Assembly: GCA_023853785.1 (NCBI GenBank) | Contig: JAJIRX010000906.1 | Location: 1 to 64,000, forward strand | DNA: 64,000 nt | Direction of reading: 5' to 3' | From: Psilocybe azurescens | Taxonomy: Eukaryota > Basidiomycota > Agaricomycetes > Agaricales > Agrocybaceae | Shown here: piece after piece, positions 1 through 10,011 of the stretch | How the letters are laid out: every line of letters begins with the position of its first letter | Numbering within the stretch: the stretch's first letter is position 1 | Translations under genes and position numbers: made by a program | The notes under the pieces: generated by a model | Database searches by the model: none | Told to the model about the DNA's origin: nothing | Seen by the model: the letters and a program-made list of their open reading frames with translations, nothing else

Positions 1-430
1 GTCTTTTTCTTTTTCTTTTCTCTTTTCTTTTCTTTTCTTTTCCTTTTCTTTGTCATCTTTCACATCATTGATACATCATCGTACGCTCTGATGAACTTTA
101 CTTTCACTTCCATCTTTTATGATACATCTTTTGATGAACATTTGATCTGTTTCTCTTATTCTTATATACATCTGCTGATGAACATTCAAACTTGTTTCAA
201 CTTGATCTGTTTCTCTATTCTTATATACATCTGCTGATGAACATTCAATCTCGTTTCAACTAGCTGTACAGTTCATAGTATTTATACAAGGGAGCATCTA
301 CTGTATTCTTTAGCTAGTTCTTGAGAATCCAACCTGCTTAACCTGCTCAACTTGAACTTGAACTTGTTCTTGTACAACGATTGGTGGTTAGATTACGCAC
401 ACTGCGTGATTCTAACTTGAGATCGTAACA
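1..430 (+). repeat. 5' LTR of element 1 (first 11 bases missing)
   Basis: Matches 5857-6287 nearly base for base. It starts with a T-rich CTTTT/CTTTC tract, then holds two tandem copies of a roughly 60-bp unit (about 142-201 and 202-260), each containing TTCTTATATACATCTGCTG. A TATA-like box (TTTATA, 281-286) lies about 26-31 bases before AGCTAGTTCTT at 312-322, the likely transcript start. The LTR ends ...CGTAACA at 430. Confidence 0.93.
279..287 (+). promoter_or_regulatory. LTR TATA box
   Basis: TATTTATAC stands about 30 bases upstream of the motif at 312 that is complementary to the primer-binding site. The spacing fits an RNA polymerase II TATA box driving the genomic transcript. The same arrangement is seen in the 3' LTR and the other LTR copies. 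Confidence 0.55.
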
Positions 431-431
431 A

Positions 432-442
432 AAGAACTAGCT
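432..442 (+). other. Primer-binding site, self-priming type
   Basis: AAGAACTAGCT, one base after the 5' LTR, is the exact reverse complement of AGCTAGTTCTT at 312-322 in the same LTR, at the expected transcript 5' end. An 11-base match between PBS and transcript start is the hallmark of Tf1-type self-priming, where the folded RNA 5' end is cut and used as primer instead of a tRNA. The same 11-mer follows the LTR in element 2 (11107-11117) and in the reversed fragment (17183-17193). Confidence 0.7.
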
Positions 443-486
443 TCTCACTCTACCATACTGCTTCGTCCACAAGCGGTATCGGGAGC

Positions 487-1670
487 TTGAACCAGACACC
501 ACGACATCTCGAGGCGGAACCTTCTCCGCAAACTACGACACCGACGACAGTGGTGAACGAACGCCTACATCAGACGTTCAACTCACTACCCGAACTCCAG
601 GACTATCGTCGGGAGAAGAATACTTCACCGACGCCTCTGAACCCTCTGAAACCTCTGAACCAAACAAACACAAATGGTTGACCAAATGGCAATCGACACC
701 CGAAGACAAGGGAACTCTCTCTTAACAAACCTACGCCATTCAATGGCGAACGGTTTAAAAGCAAGAAATTCCTTCAAGAATGTATCCTCTATATGGGGAT
801 CAACAAGGACATCTATGACACCCGAACCAAAGCGAATTGCGTTCATGCTCTCTTTCATGCAAGAAGGGAACGCGGTCGTTTGGAAACAACAATTCGTCCA
901 GAACAAATTGAACCTCGACACGGGGACATCGACTTACCGACATACAAGGAATTTATCGACGAATTCCAGAAGGCATTCAAGCCAGAAGAAGAAGACATTG
1001 ATGCATTGGACAAATTAAAAATGCTTCGAGAAAAGAAACCTGACCGCTGAACAACTAGTAACAAAGTTCAAACTACTGGTTGGAGAAGCAGGGATGTCTA
1101 ACGACTCCGGCACGCAAATAAACTCCTGATCGAGATGTTCAAAACGGCGCTAAAACCCAGCACTAGTACAGAAGATCATCAGTCCGAGAAGAGGCCCACC
1201 AAAATCGAAGAATGGTACGACAAAGCCATGTCTTTCGATAGGAGCTATCGACTCGCAATGGCAATAAGAGGCCCATCTCAATCAAACGCGATTCATTCCC
1301 AGATCTGCACCAAAAGAAAGACCCCTTTGCAATGGACGTCGATGTTATGACCACCGAAGAACGAACAAGCCTTATGAAAAAGGGGCTTGTTTCAGATGCA
1401 AACAAACAGGACATCTCGCAGTAGATTGCCCTCAGAAGAAGAAGAACAATCCTTTCATACCGAAGGAAGCGCCCGAAGAAAATGGACAGTAAAGGACCTT
1501 CATGCCCATATCCGGGAGTTGAACATGGAGGAGAGAGAGGAACTGGCGAGTTTGGCGATGGGAGACCAGGAAGAGAATACCAACACTGAGGATTTTAAAA
1601 CGGAGAACCGAATCGACGTTGGTCTCTCCACGATTAGGCATCTATTCTGTATTTATGGCTACACTTGAGA
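487..1670 (+). pseudogene. gag: gag of element 1 (frameshifted)
   Basis: Nucleocapsid/capsid polyprotein, read in at least four pieces in different frames (about 487-681, 674-1050, 1135-1350, 1387-1668). The middle holds a capsid-like helical stretch (IDLPTYKEFIDEFQKAF). A CCHC zinc knuckle, CX2CX4HX4C, is encoded at 1388-1429 in a different frame from its neighbours, because a run of G before it is one base shorter than in element 2. No ATG starts the first piece. The frame opens near 487 without a methionine codon, so the true start codon is probably mutated. The product would package element RNA in cytoplasmic particles. Confidence 0.8.
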
Positions 1671-1737
1671 ATAAATCTATGCATTTACCGATTTCTTTCT
1701 CTGCCATAAAAACGGAAAGCCACAAATCGTCGAAACC

Positions 1738-2101
1738 TTGGGTCTAATTGACTCTGGAGCTGGTGGAAAATTCATCGACCAAAACTACGCTAGAAAACTA
1801 GGACTTGAACAAAAAAACCTGAAGAGGAGCCTCACGGTGTACAACGTAGATGGAACTCTCAACAAGAAAGGAACAATCTCTACTTTCGGTAGAACTCAAT
1901 CTCACTATCGGGAACAGAACAAACAAGGAAATTCTATTTGTCTCTGGATTAGGACGACAAAAAATTATTCTAGGACTACCTTGGCTTCGAAACGAAACCC
2001 TGACATTGATTGGGAAACTGGAAAAGTTAAATGGAGAGTTTCCAAATCTATCCGCACCACTACTGTGGAAGAAGAACTGGAAGAAACTGAACCGATCATA
2101 G
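1738..2101 (+). pseudogene. Retroviral-type aspartic protease of element 1
   Basis: The sequence encodes LIDSGAGGKFIDQ, a DSG form of the usual D-T/S-G active site of retroelement proteases, followed by the expected strand segment ILGLPWL about 80 residues on. The first half is in one frame (from 1738) and the second half in another (1850-2101), so a one-base shift lies between. The intact protein would cleave the gag-pol polyprotein. The homologous region of element 2 (12494-13003) stays in one frame and confirms the intended reading. Confidence 0.82.
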
Positions 2102-2319
2102 ACACCACGGACGTCCCACTCGAAGACTTCAACACTTTGGTAATAGATTTTATCGAAGCCAAAGACTCCAAAGAATTGGACCAGGCATGGATCAATGCGA
2201 AAACTACGGCTTCACAAACTCTGGCAATGGAACACGAAAATAGGACACCTGCTAAGCCTCTGGAAGAACTTATTCCCCTGGACCTCCACGACTATCTCGG
2301 ACTTTTTGACAAAAGCAGC

Positions 2320-3110
2320 AGATCGATTTCCCATCTCAAGACCCTGGGACCACAAAATCGAACTGAAACCTGAATTCAAACCGAAACCATGCAAGGTCTA
2401 CAGCCTCACCCCGGAAGAACAAATCGAACAGGACAAATTTCTTAAAGAAATGCTAGACAAAGGATATATCGTCAGATCAGAATCAGACATTGCTTCGCCC
2501 TTTTTCTTCGTAGCCAAGAAGGATGGAAAACTGCGACCTTGTCAAGACTATCGATATCTAAATGAATGGACAGTAAAGAATGCCTACCCTTTGCAACGGA
2601 TCCCTGATCTACTGGACAAACTCAAAGGAGCGAAATTCTTTACCAAACTGGACATCAGACAAGGATACAACAATGTTCGCATTCGAAAGGAAGATCAATG
2701 GAAAGCTGCCTTCAAAACAAATCGAGGTCTCTTTGAACCCACAGTTATGTTCTTCAGATTATGCAATTCCCAGCCACTTTTCAATCCATGATGGATTCGC
2801 TGTTTGAAGGCGAAATATCTGGAGGATTTGTGATTATCTACATGGACGACATCTTAATCTTTGCTGAAAATCAAGAAGATTTGGCAAGATACGAACGGAT
2901 TGTCCTGCAAAGGCTAAAGGATAACGACCTATACCTCAAACCGGAAAAATGCGTCTTCAGACAACTAAAAGTTGAATATCTGGGAATGATAATCGAAGAA
3001 GGAAGAATCTCCATGGACCAATCAAAACTTAAAGGAATCCAAGACTGGCCCGCACCCACCACAGTAAAGCAAGTCAGGGGATTCCTGGGATTTGGAAATT
3101 TCTACCGAAA
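2320..3110 (+). pseudogene. pol: Reverse transcriptase of element 1 (frameshifted)
   Basis: The order of RT motifs is clear: [20 protein letters not shown], then the palm motif [13 protein letters not shown], then the FGLCNSPATFQ region and the catalytic box YMDD at about 2841-2852. A frame change near 2765 sits in the CNSPATFQ motif, where a run of C is one base short, so the palm is read in two frames (2195-2791 and 2761-3399). The enzyme would copy element RNA to cDNA. The YMDD aspartates are present. Family: Ty3/Gypsy. Confidence 0.92.
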
Positions 3111-3239
3111 ATTCATCAGGAAGTTCTCTATGGTGGCACAACCCCTGAACGATCTCCTAAAGAAGGACAAGAAATTCGAATGGACGGACGCAGCTCAACG
3201 AGCGTTTGACGAACTAAAACGACGATTCACAGAAGAACC

Positions 3240-3790
3240 GGTTCTCTCTATGCCAGACCCGAGCAAACCATTTCAAATCGAATGCGACGCCTCTAAATAT
3301 GCATCTGGAGCCGTTCTGACTCAACTTGATGGTAACGGTGAAAGACACCCATGTGCATTCATTTCAAAAACCTTTTCTCGCGACAGAAAGGAACTATGAA
3401 ATCTATGATCGAGAACTCCTGGCAATTGTACGAGCATTACAGGAATGGAGACACTACATTCAAGGATCTGAACATACGACGATCATCCATTCTGACCACA
3501 AGAACCTGACCTACTTCAGAAGCCCAAGAAACCTGAACAGACGGCAAGCTCGATGGTCATTATACCTATCCGAATTCGATCTGAAACTAATCCATATGCC
3601 CGGAACAAAAATGATTCAATCTGATGCTTTATCGAGAAGGCCAGATTTTATACCAGACAAAGACCATGATAATGAAGATGTGACTCTACTACCGGAAGAA
3701 CTTTTCGTCAATCTAATCGACACCGAACTACAACAAAAATCATTGATTCGGAAGAATTCGACACAGATATTGCAGAAGTCTTGAAGGCTC
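3240..3790 (+). pseudogene. RNase H of element 1
   Basis: Follows RT directly. ECDASKYASGAVL carries the first catalytic aspartate, [15 protein letters not shown] the glutamate, and IHSDHKNL the next aspartate. The frame changes near 3380 (SKTFS followed by a shifted RNYEIYD), so the domain is split over frames 2761-3399 and 3326-3784. It would degrade RNA in the RNA:DNA hybrid and, in a self-priming element, would also cut the primer from the transcript 5' end. Confidence 0.88.
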
Positions 3791-3893
3791 TATTGCAAAA
3801 GGACCATCGAACTTACGAACCGACCTTGACGACTGGAAAACGGAGGAATTCAATGGGAAAAATGTTATCTTTTATAAAGATAAAACATATATA

Positions 3894-4720
3894 CCGAAGA
3901 ACCAAAATCTACACCAACAAATTGTAAAATCTTTTCATGATCTACCATCGGCAGGACACCCTGGAGAACTAGAAACTTACAATGCAGTAAAGGCACATTA
4001 CTGGTGGCCTGGGCTACGATCCTTCGTGAAACAATACGTCAAAGGCTGCGGAATCTGTCAACAATTCAAGATTAACAGAAATCCCTCTCACCCATCTTTC
4101 ATGCCAATTGCTGGACCAACTTCTACGACCATTTGCAAACTGTTCAATGGACTTTCTAACTGACTTACCACCAGTTAAAAACAGCGCAGGACAGATTGTG
4201 GATGCACTCATGGTCGTGGTAGACCATGGGCTTACTAAGGGGTGATTTTAATACCTTGCCGGAAGAAAGGGAAACCAGGAGAGGCACTTGACGCGGAAGG
4301 AGCAGCTCAACTCTTACTTGACAATCTTTTCAAACGATTCGGACTCCCAGACAGCATTATCTCAGACCGAGACCCCTATTCACCGCAAAGGTCTTCCAAG
4401 AATTCATGAAACTCTTAGGGATCAAGTCCAAATTAACGACGGCTTATCATCCAATAGGAGACGGAACCACCGAGCGATTCAACCAAGAAATAGAAGCCTA
4501 CCTATCCATCTATTGTTCTTCACATCCAACTGATTGGAACAAGTCAGTTGGAACATTAGAATTCACTCACAACAACAGAAAACACTCCGAAAGGGTCAAA
4601 ACCCCGTTCGAACTCACCCTAGGTTCATCTCCGCTGGCCATTCCACTCGCATTTGAGAACACCAAAGCCCCATCTGTGGAAGAAAAGTCAAACATCTCCT
4701 GAGAGATCGAGAAGAAGCGT
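3894..4720 (+). pseudogene. Integrase of element 1 (frameshifted)
   Basis: An HHCC zinc-binding N-terminus is visible (HPGELETY at about 3957, CGICQQF at about 4046), then a DDE catalytic core: SMDFLTDL near 4143, SDRDP near 4362 and ERFNQEIEAYL near 4473. The reading frame breaks several times, including within the catalytic core, so the copy cannot make a full integrase. The C-terminal part (4406-4702) is open and typical of Ty3/Gypsy integrases with many HNNRKHS-type residues. Confidence 0.87.
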
Positions 4721-4934
4721 TAGCCGCCCATGAACTTGCAAGACAAAGGATAGCCGAGCGAAAATCGACCTTCAAACCGTTTTGAGAAAGGAACGAAAGT
4801 TTGGCTAGACTCCCGCAACATCTCCACGAGGTACCATTCAAAGATGAAACCAAAACGAGAAGGCCCGTTCACAATCACAGAAGTCTTGGGACCTCTCACT
4901 TACAGACTCAAAATACCCAAGATATGGAAGATCC

Positions 4935-5170
4935 ATGACGTCTTCCACGCCCACTCTACTCATGCCATATAACGAGACAGAAACATACGGACCGAATTTC
5001 CCTAGACCACCACCCGAAATCAAAAATAAAGAAGAACACTGGGAAGTCGAAACCATTCTGAATCACAGAAAGACAGGACGAAAACCCAAGAAAGGAAAGC
5101 AAAAATATCAATACCTTATCAAATGGACAGGATTCCCTATCTCCGAAGCAACGTGGGGAAAAAGATGACG
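4935..5170 (+). pseudogene. Chromodomain at pol C-terminus, element 1
   Basis: The residues WEVETILNHRK, YQYLIKWTGFP and SEATW match the chromodomain core, with the aromatic cage positions W/Y and W present. Its place just after integrase defines the element as a chromovirus, and in that group the domain guides integration toward heterochromatin marked by histone methylation. The end of the ORF is frameshifted (ATWGKR instead of an ATWE-type ending). Element 2 keeps the same domain at about 15935-16095. Confidence 0.82.
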
Positions 5171-5243
5171 CGTTCGACGGCGACAACGAGACTCTTAAAG
5201 AATACCACCAATTACACAAACTCTGATCACCGCTACCACCCTG

Positions 5244-5571
5244 ATGCCTCGCCTTCTCCGACGTATTGCCTCTTCTTTCACTCGAAACTCCGAAACAAAC
5301 CAACTCGAAACCCCTATCTTTGCTACCCCTCTGGCTGATCAGACTGTGGAAGAGCTTGAGACACTGCAAAGAGAAATTCTCACCGCATACAATGAAACAA
5401 TTGATCGGAAGGAGACAGCAAAACAGAACTACCGCCCAGCTGCTGCTAAAGCTGCCCATCACCAAGCCAGATCTCTCACGCCTCAAACTAAATCTGGTCG
5501 AACGAGAGCTCCATCGACGCCTTCCACTGATCGCCAAAGTAGTTAAAAAGGCCAAGTCGTTCTACCTCTAA
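5244..5571 (+). pseudogene. Accessory ORF2 of the chromovirus (element 1 copy, one insertion)
   Basis: A separate small ORF with a real ATG (MPRLLRR...) follows the chromodomain. In element 2 the homologue has the same length, 108 codons, and ends at the same SFYL-stop. The protein is helical and charged, with a likely coiled coil (EELETLQREILTAYNE) and a basic tail (AKVVKKAKSFYL). In element 1 one extra base near 5480 shifts the frame. I do not recognise a domain. Its conservation between two diverged copies suggests it is a real element gene, perhaps a post-integrase regulatory or nucleic-acid-binding factor, which is an inference. Confidence 0.55.
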
Positions 5572-5602
5572 ACCATACCTCCAATTACCAGAACAATGCA
5601 AC

Positions 5603-5845
5603 ATGTCTTTCATCAATACTCCCGCTGCTTCTTCCTCTTCTACTCCCGCCAACCCACGTCTGCAAGGCAAACAACCTGCCATACCCCGTTACGCTCAAAC
5701 ACTGTCAACTCCTGAAGCCCTGGACCTCTTCACCCGACGACGCCAGAATCGCCAACACCACAGGGCGAACCATACGGAGACTATTGAGCCCACTGAAGTA
5801 TGGACTTCACTCCTTCTGAGGCATAAGGAGTGTAGTACGGGGTAA
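5603..5845 (+). CDS. Accessory ORF3 between ORF2 and the 3' LTR
   Basis: An 80-codon ORF with ATG starts MSFINTPAASSSST and ends with TAA at 5843-5845, directly abutting the first base of the 3' LTR (TGTTATGAC). It is rich in Ser, Thr, Pro, Arg and Gln and low in complexity, with no recognised domain. Element 2 lacks this stretch because it is cut off just after ORF2, so conservation cannot be tested here. It also has to contain the polypurine tract, for which AAGGAGTGTAGTACGGGG near 5825-5842 is the best candidate. Confidence 0.35.
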   Translation: MSFINTPAASSSSTPANPRLQGKQPAIPRYAQTLSTPEALDLFTRRRQNRQHHRANHTETIEPTEVWTSLLLRHKECSTG

Positions 5846-6287
5846 TGTTATGACAAGTCTTTTTCTTTTTCTTTTCTCTTTTCTTTTCTTTTCTTTTCCT
5901 TTTCTTTGTCATCTTTCACATCATTGATACATCATCGTACGCTCTGATGAACTTTACTTTCACTTCCATCTTTTATGATACATCTTTTGATGAACATTTG
6001 ATCTGTTTCTCTTATTCTTATATACATCTGCTGATGAACATTCAAACTCGTTTCAACTTGATCTGTTTCTTCTATTCTTATATACATCTGCTGATGAACA
6101 TTCAATCTCGTTTCAACTAGCTGTACAGTTCACAGTATTTATACAAGGGAGCATCTACTGTATTCTTTAGCTAGTTCTTGAGAATCTACTCTGCTTTACT
6201 TGCTCTACCTGAACTTGAACTTGTTCTTGTACAACGATTGGTGGTTAGATTACGCACACTGCGTGACTCTAACTTGAAATCGTAACA
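5846..6287 (+). repeat. 3' LTR of element 1
   Basis: A 442-bp LTR starting TGTTATGACAAG and ending ATCGTAACA, with TGTTA/TAACA inverted ends. It carries the same T/C-rich start, tandem 60-bp units, TATA box and AGCTAGTTCTT motif as the 5' LTR. The sequence after it starts GATCC, so the left target duplication, outside the window, should also be GATCC if the insertion is intact. Confidence 0.95.
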
Positions 6288-6503
6288 GATCCGAACAGGT
6301 CCAGGACGGCATGCGGGGCAGATACGGCATTCACATCCTGCATGTTTCAACATTTTTGTTGAGGCAAGGCAGTGATACTGTCCAACCCGGGTCCGGTACC
6401 AGTGCCAGTGCCAATGTATTTCAAAACGACAATTGTGTCTTCACAATGCATGCAACAAGAGTATTATGAAATGATTTTTTTTGTACAAATAAAATGTGAT
6501 AGT

Positions 6504-7232
6504 TCAACAACTGTTAGACCATCCGGCCCTTGCCCTTGCTCTTTGCCAAACTATCTGTCGTTTCCAGTCTTCCAATACCAACATCCACATCCACTGCATT
6601 TGTGTTGGTATGCACATGATCCCGATATTTTTTTCAAATTCAATGAGAGCATGCTGCATGCGCTCCAACTCGTTGGCAAGACCCTTCTTATGAAGGTCTA
6701 CCGCTTTCGCCTGTGCGACTTTGGCCAGATACAAGTGATTCGCAGCATCCTTGTAGGAGGCTCTGAGCCGGTCCGTAGTCACAACAACTTCTGCATGAAC
6801 GTTGAGGCACTCTTCATTGCTCAAATCCTTATAATTGTTAGAACAATACTGATCCTATACTGATATTGGACTTACAGGATTTGGAGGCACCCTAATGTGC
6901 TCCTCTGCAATCTCAACAAATGGCCTATTGAATACTTGAGAGCTCTAAAGAATTGAAATATACATATCTACATTAGTATCAAACAAGGAAATGTAGCAGG
7001 ACCGGGTCGGGACTGGACCTGGGATGGATTATATATCAAATACAAATGTACTTACTTTGTGTGCCACCATGGTTGTCTCAATTTTTTGCTTTTCACAACG
7101 TGCCCAAAAGGACTGGTGCAGATCCAGAAGCATAAATTGAGGGATAATGTATGCCTGATTGCTGTCTGTTGGGTGAGGGATCAGAACATAACCCTCTGGG
7201 ACTGCAGATGTGCGTGTGTCGGGGTTAGGCAT
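6504..7232 (-). CDS. Hypothetical protein, three exons
   Basis: The minus strand gives a spliced gene: ATG at 7232, exon 1 to 7056 (MPNPDTRTSAVPEGYVLIPH...), donor GTAAGT, exon 2 at 6876-6944 coding SSQVFNRPFVEIAEEH, donor GTAAGT, exon 3 from 6827 to a stop at 6504. Exon 3 reads as a long amphipathic helix (TTDRLRASYKDAANHLYLAK...), probably coiled coil. No domain is recognised. It is divergent from the gene at 7437 with about 200 bases between them, so the two may share a promoter. Repeat context suggests it may belong to a transposon-linked family. Confidence 0.5.
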
Positions 7233-7436
7233 GATGGTTGAAAAGTAAGTCAAGCGATCCAAACATTGAGTGTTTAGGGACTACGACACGTGTGTGGCTA
7301 CACTGTTGACATTTATTTGGCATATTGATGGCTGGTTGATGTTGACTAATTTTTTCTGCTCCCCTGTTCTATTACCATAACACAGTGCCGATCCACCAAC
7401 TTTTGCATCCAAATCCCACCTCAACTTTTAAGTAAC

Positions 7437-7847
7437 ATGTCAAACACTTCCATCTTTGCAAACTCTGATGCCTTCCTCAGTTGTATCCTCCACCTCAACG
7501 ATTTGATCATGAAAGGTGCAAACAACAGCAATATCTTAGACATGATTAAGGCTCAGAAGGGCGGTGTAGTGAGTGCAAGTTTCTGTCTTGATAGGAATAT
7601 TCTAATCAAAAATCAGAGGAATGTTTTGAGTGTGAAGAGAAGTGGTCTGTTCCCAGAGACAATCGAGGCAAACAAGCACCTTTTCTTCTGGGAGCCGGCC
7701 ATCAAATACTTTGTCAAGTGCAAGAAGCTGGGTTTTGACGCAGCTCAATTTTCTATCAAGTACAACAAACAACAACCCCGGGCAGTTGAAGCAAGCGGTG
7801 TTGCGCCATCTGGAGAGAGAGACCCAATAAATGCAGCCATAGTCTGA
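7437..7847 (+). CDS. Hypothetical protein, 136 codons
   Basis: An uninterrupted ORF with ATG at 7437 begins MSNTSIFANSDAFLSCILHL. It is a mixed alpha/beta-like composition with WEPAIKYFVKCKKLGFDAAQF near the C-terminus and no recognised domain. It lies head to head with the minus-strand gene at 7232. Downstream, 7850-10558 contains further open stretches that may be later exons of the same gene or of a second gene. Confidence 0.45.
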   Translation: MSNTSIFANSDAFLSCILHLNDLIMKGANNSNILDMIKAQKGGVVSASFCLDRNILIKNQRNVLSVKRSGLFPETIEANKHLFFWEPAIKYFVKCKKLGFDAAQFSIKYNKQQPRAVEASGVAPSGERDPINAAIV

Positions 7848-8079
7848 CCGGGAATGCAAGAAGGGGACTGAATGGAGGCAGTGGTAGGGGATAGTTTGAG
7901 AGAGGATGCGCAGGCAACGAATGCAGGCAATGCAATGGGCACAGAGAGGGACAACAGGAGTGTGGAGACAATGTTGATCCTGACTCCCACCCTGGCTCAA
8001 GCTGCTGCCCCGCGTCTGTCACCCGTGCCAAATCCCGTTCCCACCCCGGTCCCAGTCCCGGTCCTGACTCAAGTCTGAC

Positions 8080-8155
8080 CTCTCCCTTGCCCTCTCCCTT
8101 GCCCTCTCCCTAGCCCTCTCCCTTGCCCTCTCCCTAGCCCTCTCCCTTGCCCCCG
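8080..8155 (+). repeat. 12-bp tandem repeat CCCTCTCCCTTG/TAG
   Basis: Six or so head-to-tail copies of a 12-base unit CCCTCTCCCTTG with a CTAG variant. It is a simple minisatellite. There are no unique spacers, so it is not a CRISPR-like array. Confidence 0.8.
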
Positions 8156-8897
8156 TCTTCAGGCGATGCAAGTCAACACCAACCCCAGGTTTCCACCCAA
8201 GCCCAAAACAGCGGGGCTGGGACCAGAGGAGGCTTCAGGATCAAAGGCAGCGGCCGAAACTGCAGGTAACATTGGGATTGAAGTCCCGAGGCAATGCCAA
8301 GGCGCCCTGGGACCGGGAAAGTATCCTGGTCCCCTCAACTGGTATGCAGCACCACATGTATGCATTGCAGATTTTTGATAAGCCCAAGCCAGCTACAGCG
8401 AATTCATACCGTCAAATTGCATCACTGCCTATCCCGAGATCTTGTCCAGTCCGCCCCCATCAATTTTGCTTTCTAAAATGTTGATCACCCCAAAGGCAGG
8501 AGAGTCATTGCATGCACCACCTCAGGAGAGTGAGGACGAAGAAATCGCGGGACAGGACGGCTTCAGAAACAAACCATCATCATTTGGCGACATTACTCCA
8601 AAAACGAAAGCAGGATGTTGAGCTGGAAGATGAAGATGAAGATATCGAGGACGAGGATGAGGACAAAACCGACAGGGAAAACGATGATGATGATGACAAC
8701 AACAACGATGACGATGATGATGACAACAATGATGACAACAACAACAACAACGATCCCAACGTTGCCAAGGCCTTACTGGGTTCCCTGGTTCAGGCCGGCA
8801 CTGGAGATCAGAAGGTTCGCCAGCCCCTATTGCAACCAATCGCGTGTTTGCGGTGAAGTGCATGCGCTGCAAGCAGAAAAATTTGCAGTGTTTGCAG

Positions 8898-8935
8898 GTA
8901 GGGGGAAGGGGAAGGGGAAGGGGAAGGGGAAGGGC
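8898..8935 (+). repeat. GGGGAA hexamer repeat
   Basis: Five to six copies of GGGGAA lie just after a splice-donor-like GTAGGG, probably inside an intron of the acidic gene. It is a simple sequence repeat. Confidence 0.8.
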
Positions 8936-9576
8936 CCGGCCACAAAGCGTATAAGGGTGGAAGAGAAGTCCGGGTCCGGGGCAGCATCTAGCCCCTCTTC
9001 AACCTGGCATTGGCAGGTAGGTCCGACCTTTGTCTGTCAGTTCCTACTGATAATTTCATTTTTCAGGCATAACTGCCGAGGACGTACAACGCTGGAAGGC
9101 ACTTGACGAGATTCTCCCACTGCTAGAGGATTGAATTGAGAAGCTGGAGGAACTGGTGGTGCAGAATAGCCAGGCAGTCAAGAAGTCCCAATAGCAGGGC
9201 GAAGAAGAACGCGGAGGTGATGCAGGGTTTTGACAAAGATATCGGACATCTGTTTGATTCTGTGGCAATAGTGGATAAAAGGCTTGGTAAGGTAGAGAAA
9301 GACTCCGGTGGCAGGTATTCTTCTGGTGCTGGTGCCGGAACAAGTGCCAGATCCAGGATTTCTCCAGTTGCTGCCGCCCCTCCCACCGCTGCTCCTTTGC
9401 CCCCTCTTGCCTGCTCTCCTCATCCTGCCCCTTGTCCTCCTGCCCCTTGTCCTCCTCCTTCTTTCTCACCCCCTTCTGCCCATTCACCCTGTGCTGATCC
9501 TGCTCCCCCTGTTGATCCCTCACCGCACGCTGCCCCCTCTCCCCCTGCCAGCCTTTCTCCCTCTGTTGCCTCTGGT

Positions 9577-10011
9577 TGTTACAACAAGTCTTTTTTCTTT
9601 TCTCTTTTCCTTTTCTTTTCTTTTCTTTTTCTTTTCCTTATCATCTTTCATATCATTGATACATCATTGAACGCTCTGATGATCTTTGCTTTCAATCATT
9701 CTATGAAACTCCATCATATCTCTGATGGACTTTCACTTCTATTCTTATATACATCTGTTGATGAACATTCAGACTCGTTTCAACTAACTGTTTCCACTAT
9801 TCTTATATACATCTGCTGATGAACATTCAAACTCGTTTCAACTAGCTGTACAATTCATAGTATTTAAACTAGAAAGGATCCACTGTATTCTTTAGCTAGT
9901 TCTTGAGAATCCAACCTGCTTAACCTGCTCAACTCAAACTTGAACTTGTTCTTGTAAACGATTGGTGGTTAGATTACGCACACTGCGTGATTCTAACTTG
10001 AGATCGTAACA
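9577..10011 (+). repeat. Solo LTR of the chromovirus family with 5-bp target duplication
   Basis: A 435-bp LTR starts TGTTACAACAAG and ends GATCGTAACA, homologous to the LTRs of element 1. It is flanked on both sides by CTGGT (9572-9576 and 10012-10016), a perfect 5-bp target-site duplication. No internal sequence follows, so the element was lost by LTR-LTR recombination. It shares small variants (CTCAACTCAAAC, TTGTAAACG) with the truncated LTR of element 2 rather than with element 1, so it belongs to the same subfamily as element 2. Confidence 0.92.

Larger units (their letters stand above)
1..6287 (+). mobile_element. Ty3/Gypsy chromovirus, element 1 (near full length, frameshifted)
   Basis: An LTR retrotransposon with domain order gag, aspartic protease, reverse transcriptase, RNase H, integrase, chromodomain, which is the Ty3/Gypsy chromovirus order. 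It is bounded by two LTRs of about 441 bp that begin TGTTA and end TAACA. The window starts inside the 5' LTR: the first base corresponds to base 12 of the 3' LTR, so 11 bases and the left target duplication lie outside. The coding region is broken by several one-base frameshifts, so the copy looks non-autonomous now, but the two LTRs are very similar, suggesting a fairly recent insertion. Downstream of the chromodomain sit two extra small ORFs that standard chromoviruses lack. Confidence 0.93.

Noticed and set aside
8080..8155. Short regularly spaced repeat that could recall CRISPR
   Set aside because: Units are contiguous 12-mers without unique spacers, and the genome is eukaryotic.
8522..8872. 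Minus-strand Ser/Leu- and His/Cys-rich ORFs
   Set aside because: They are the complement of the Asp/Asn repeat at 8600-8760 and have no independent support.
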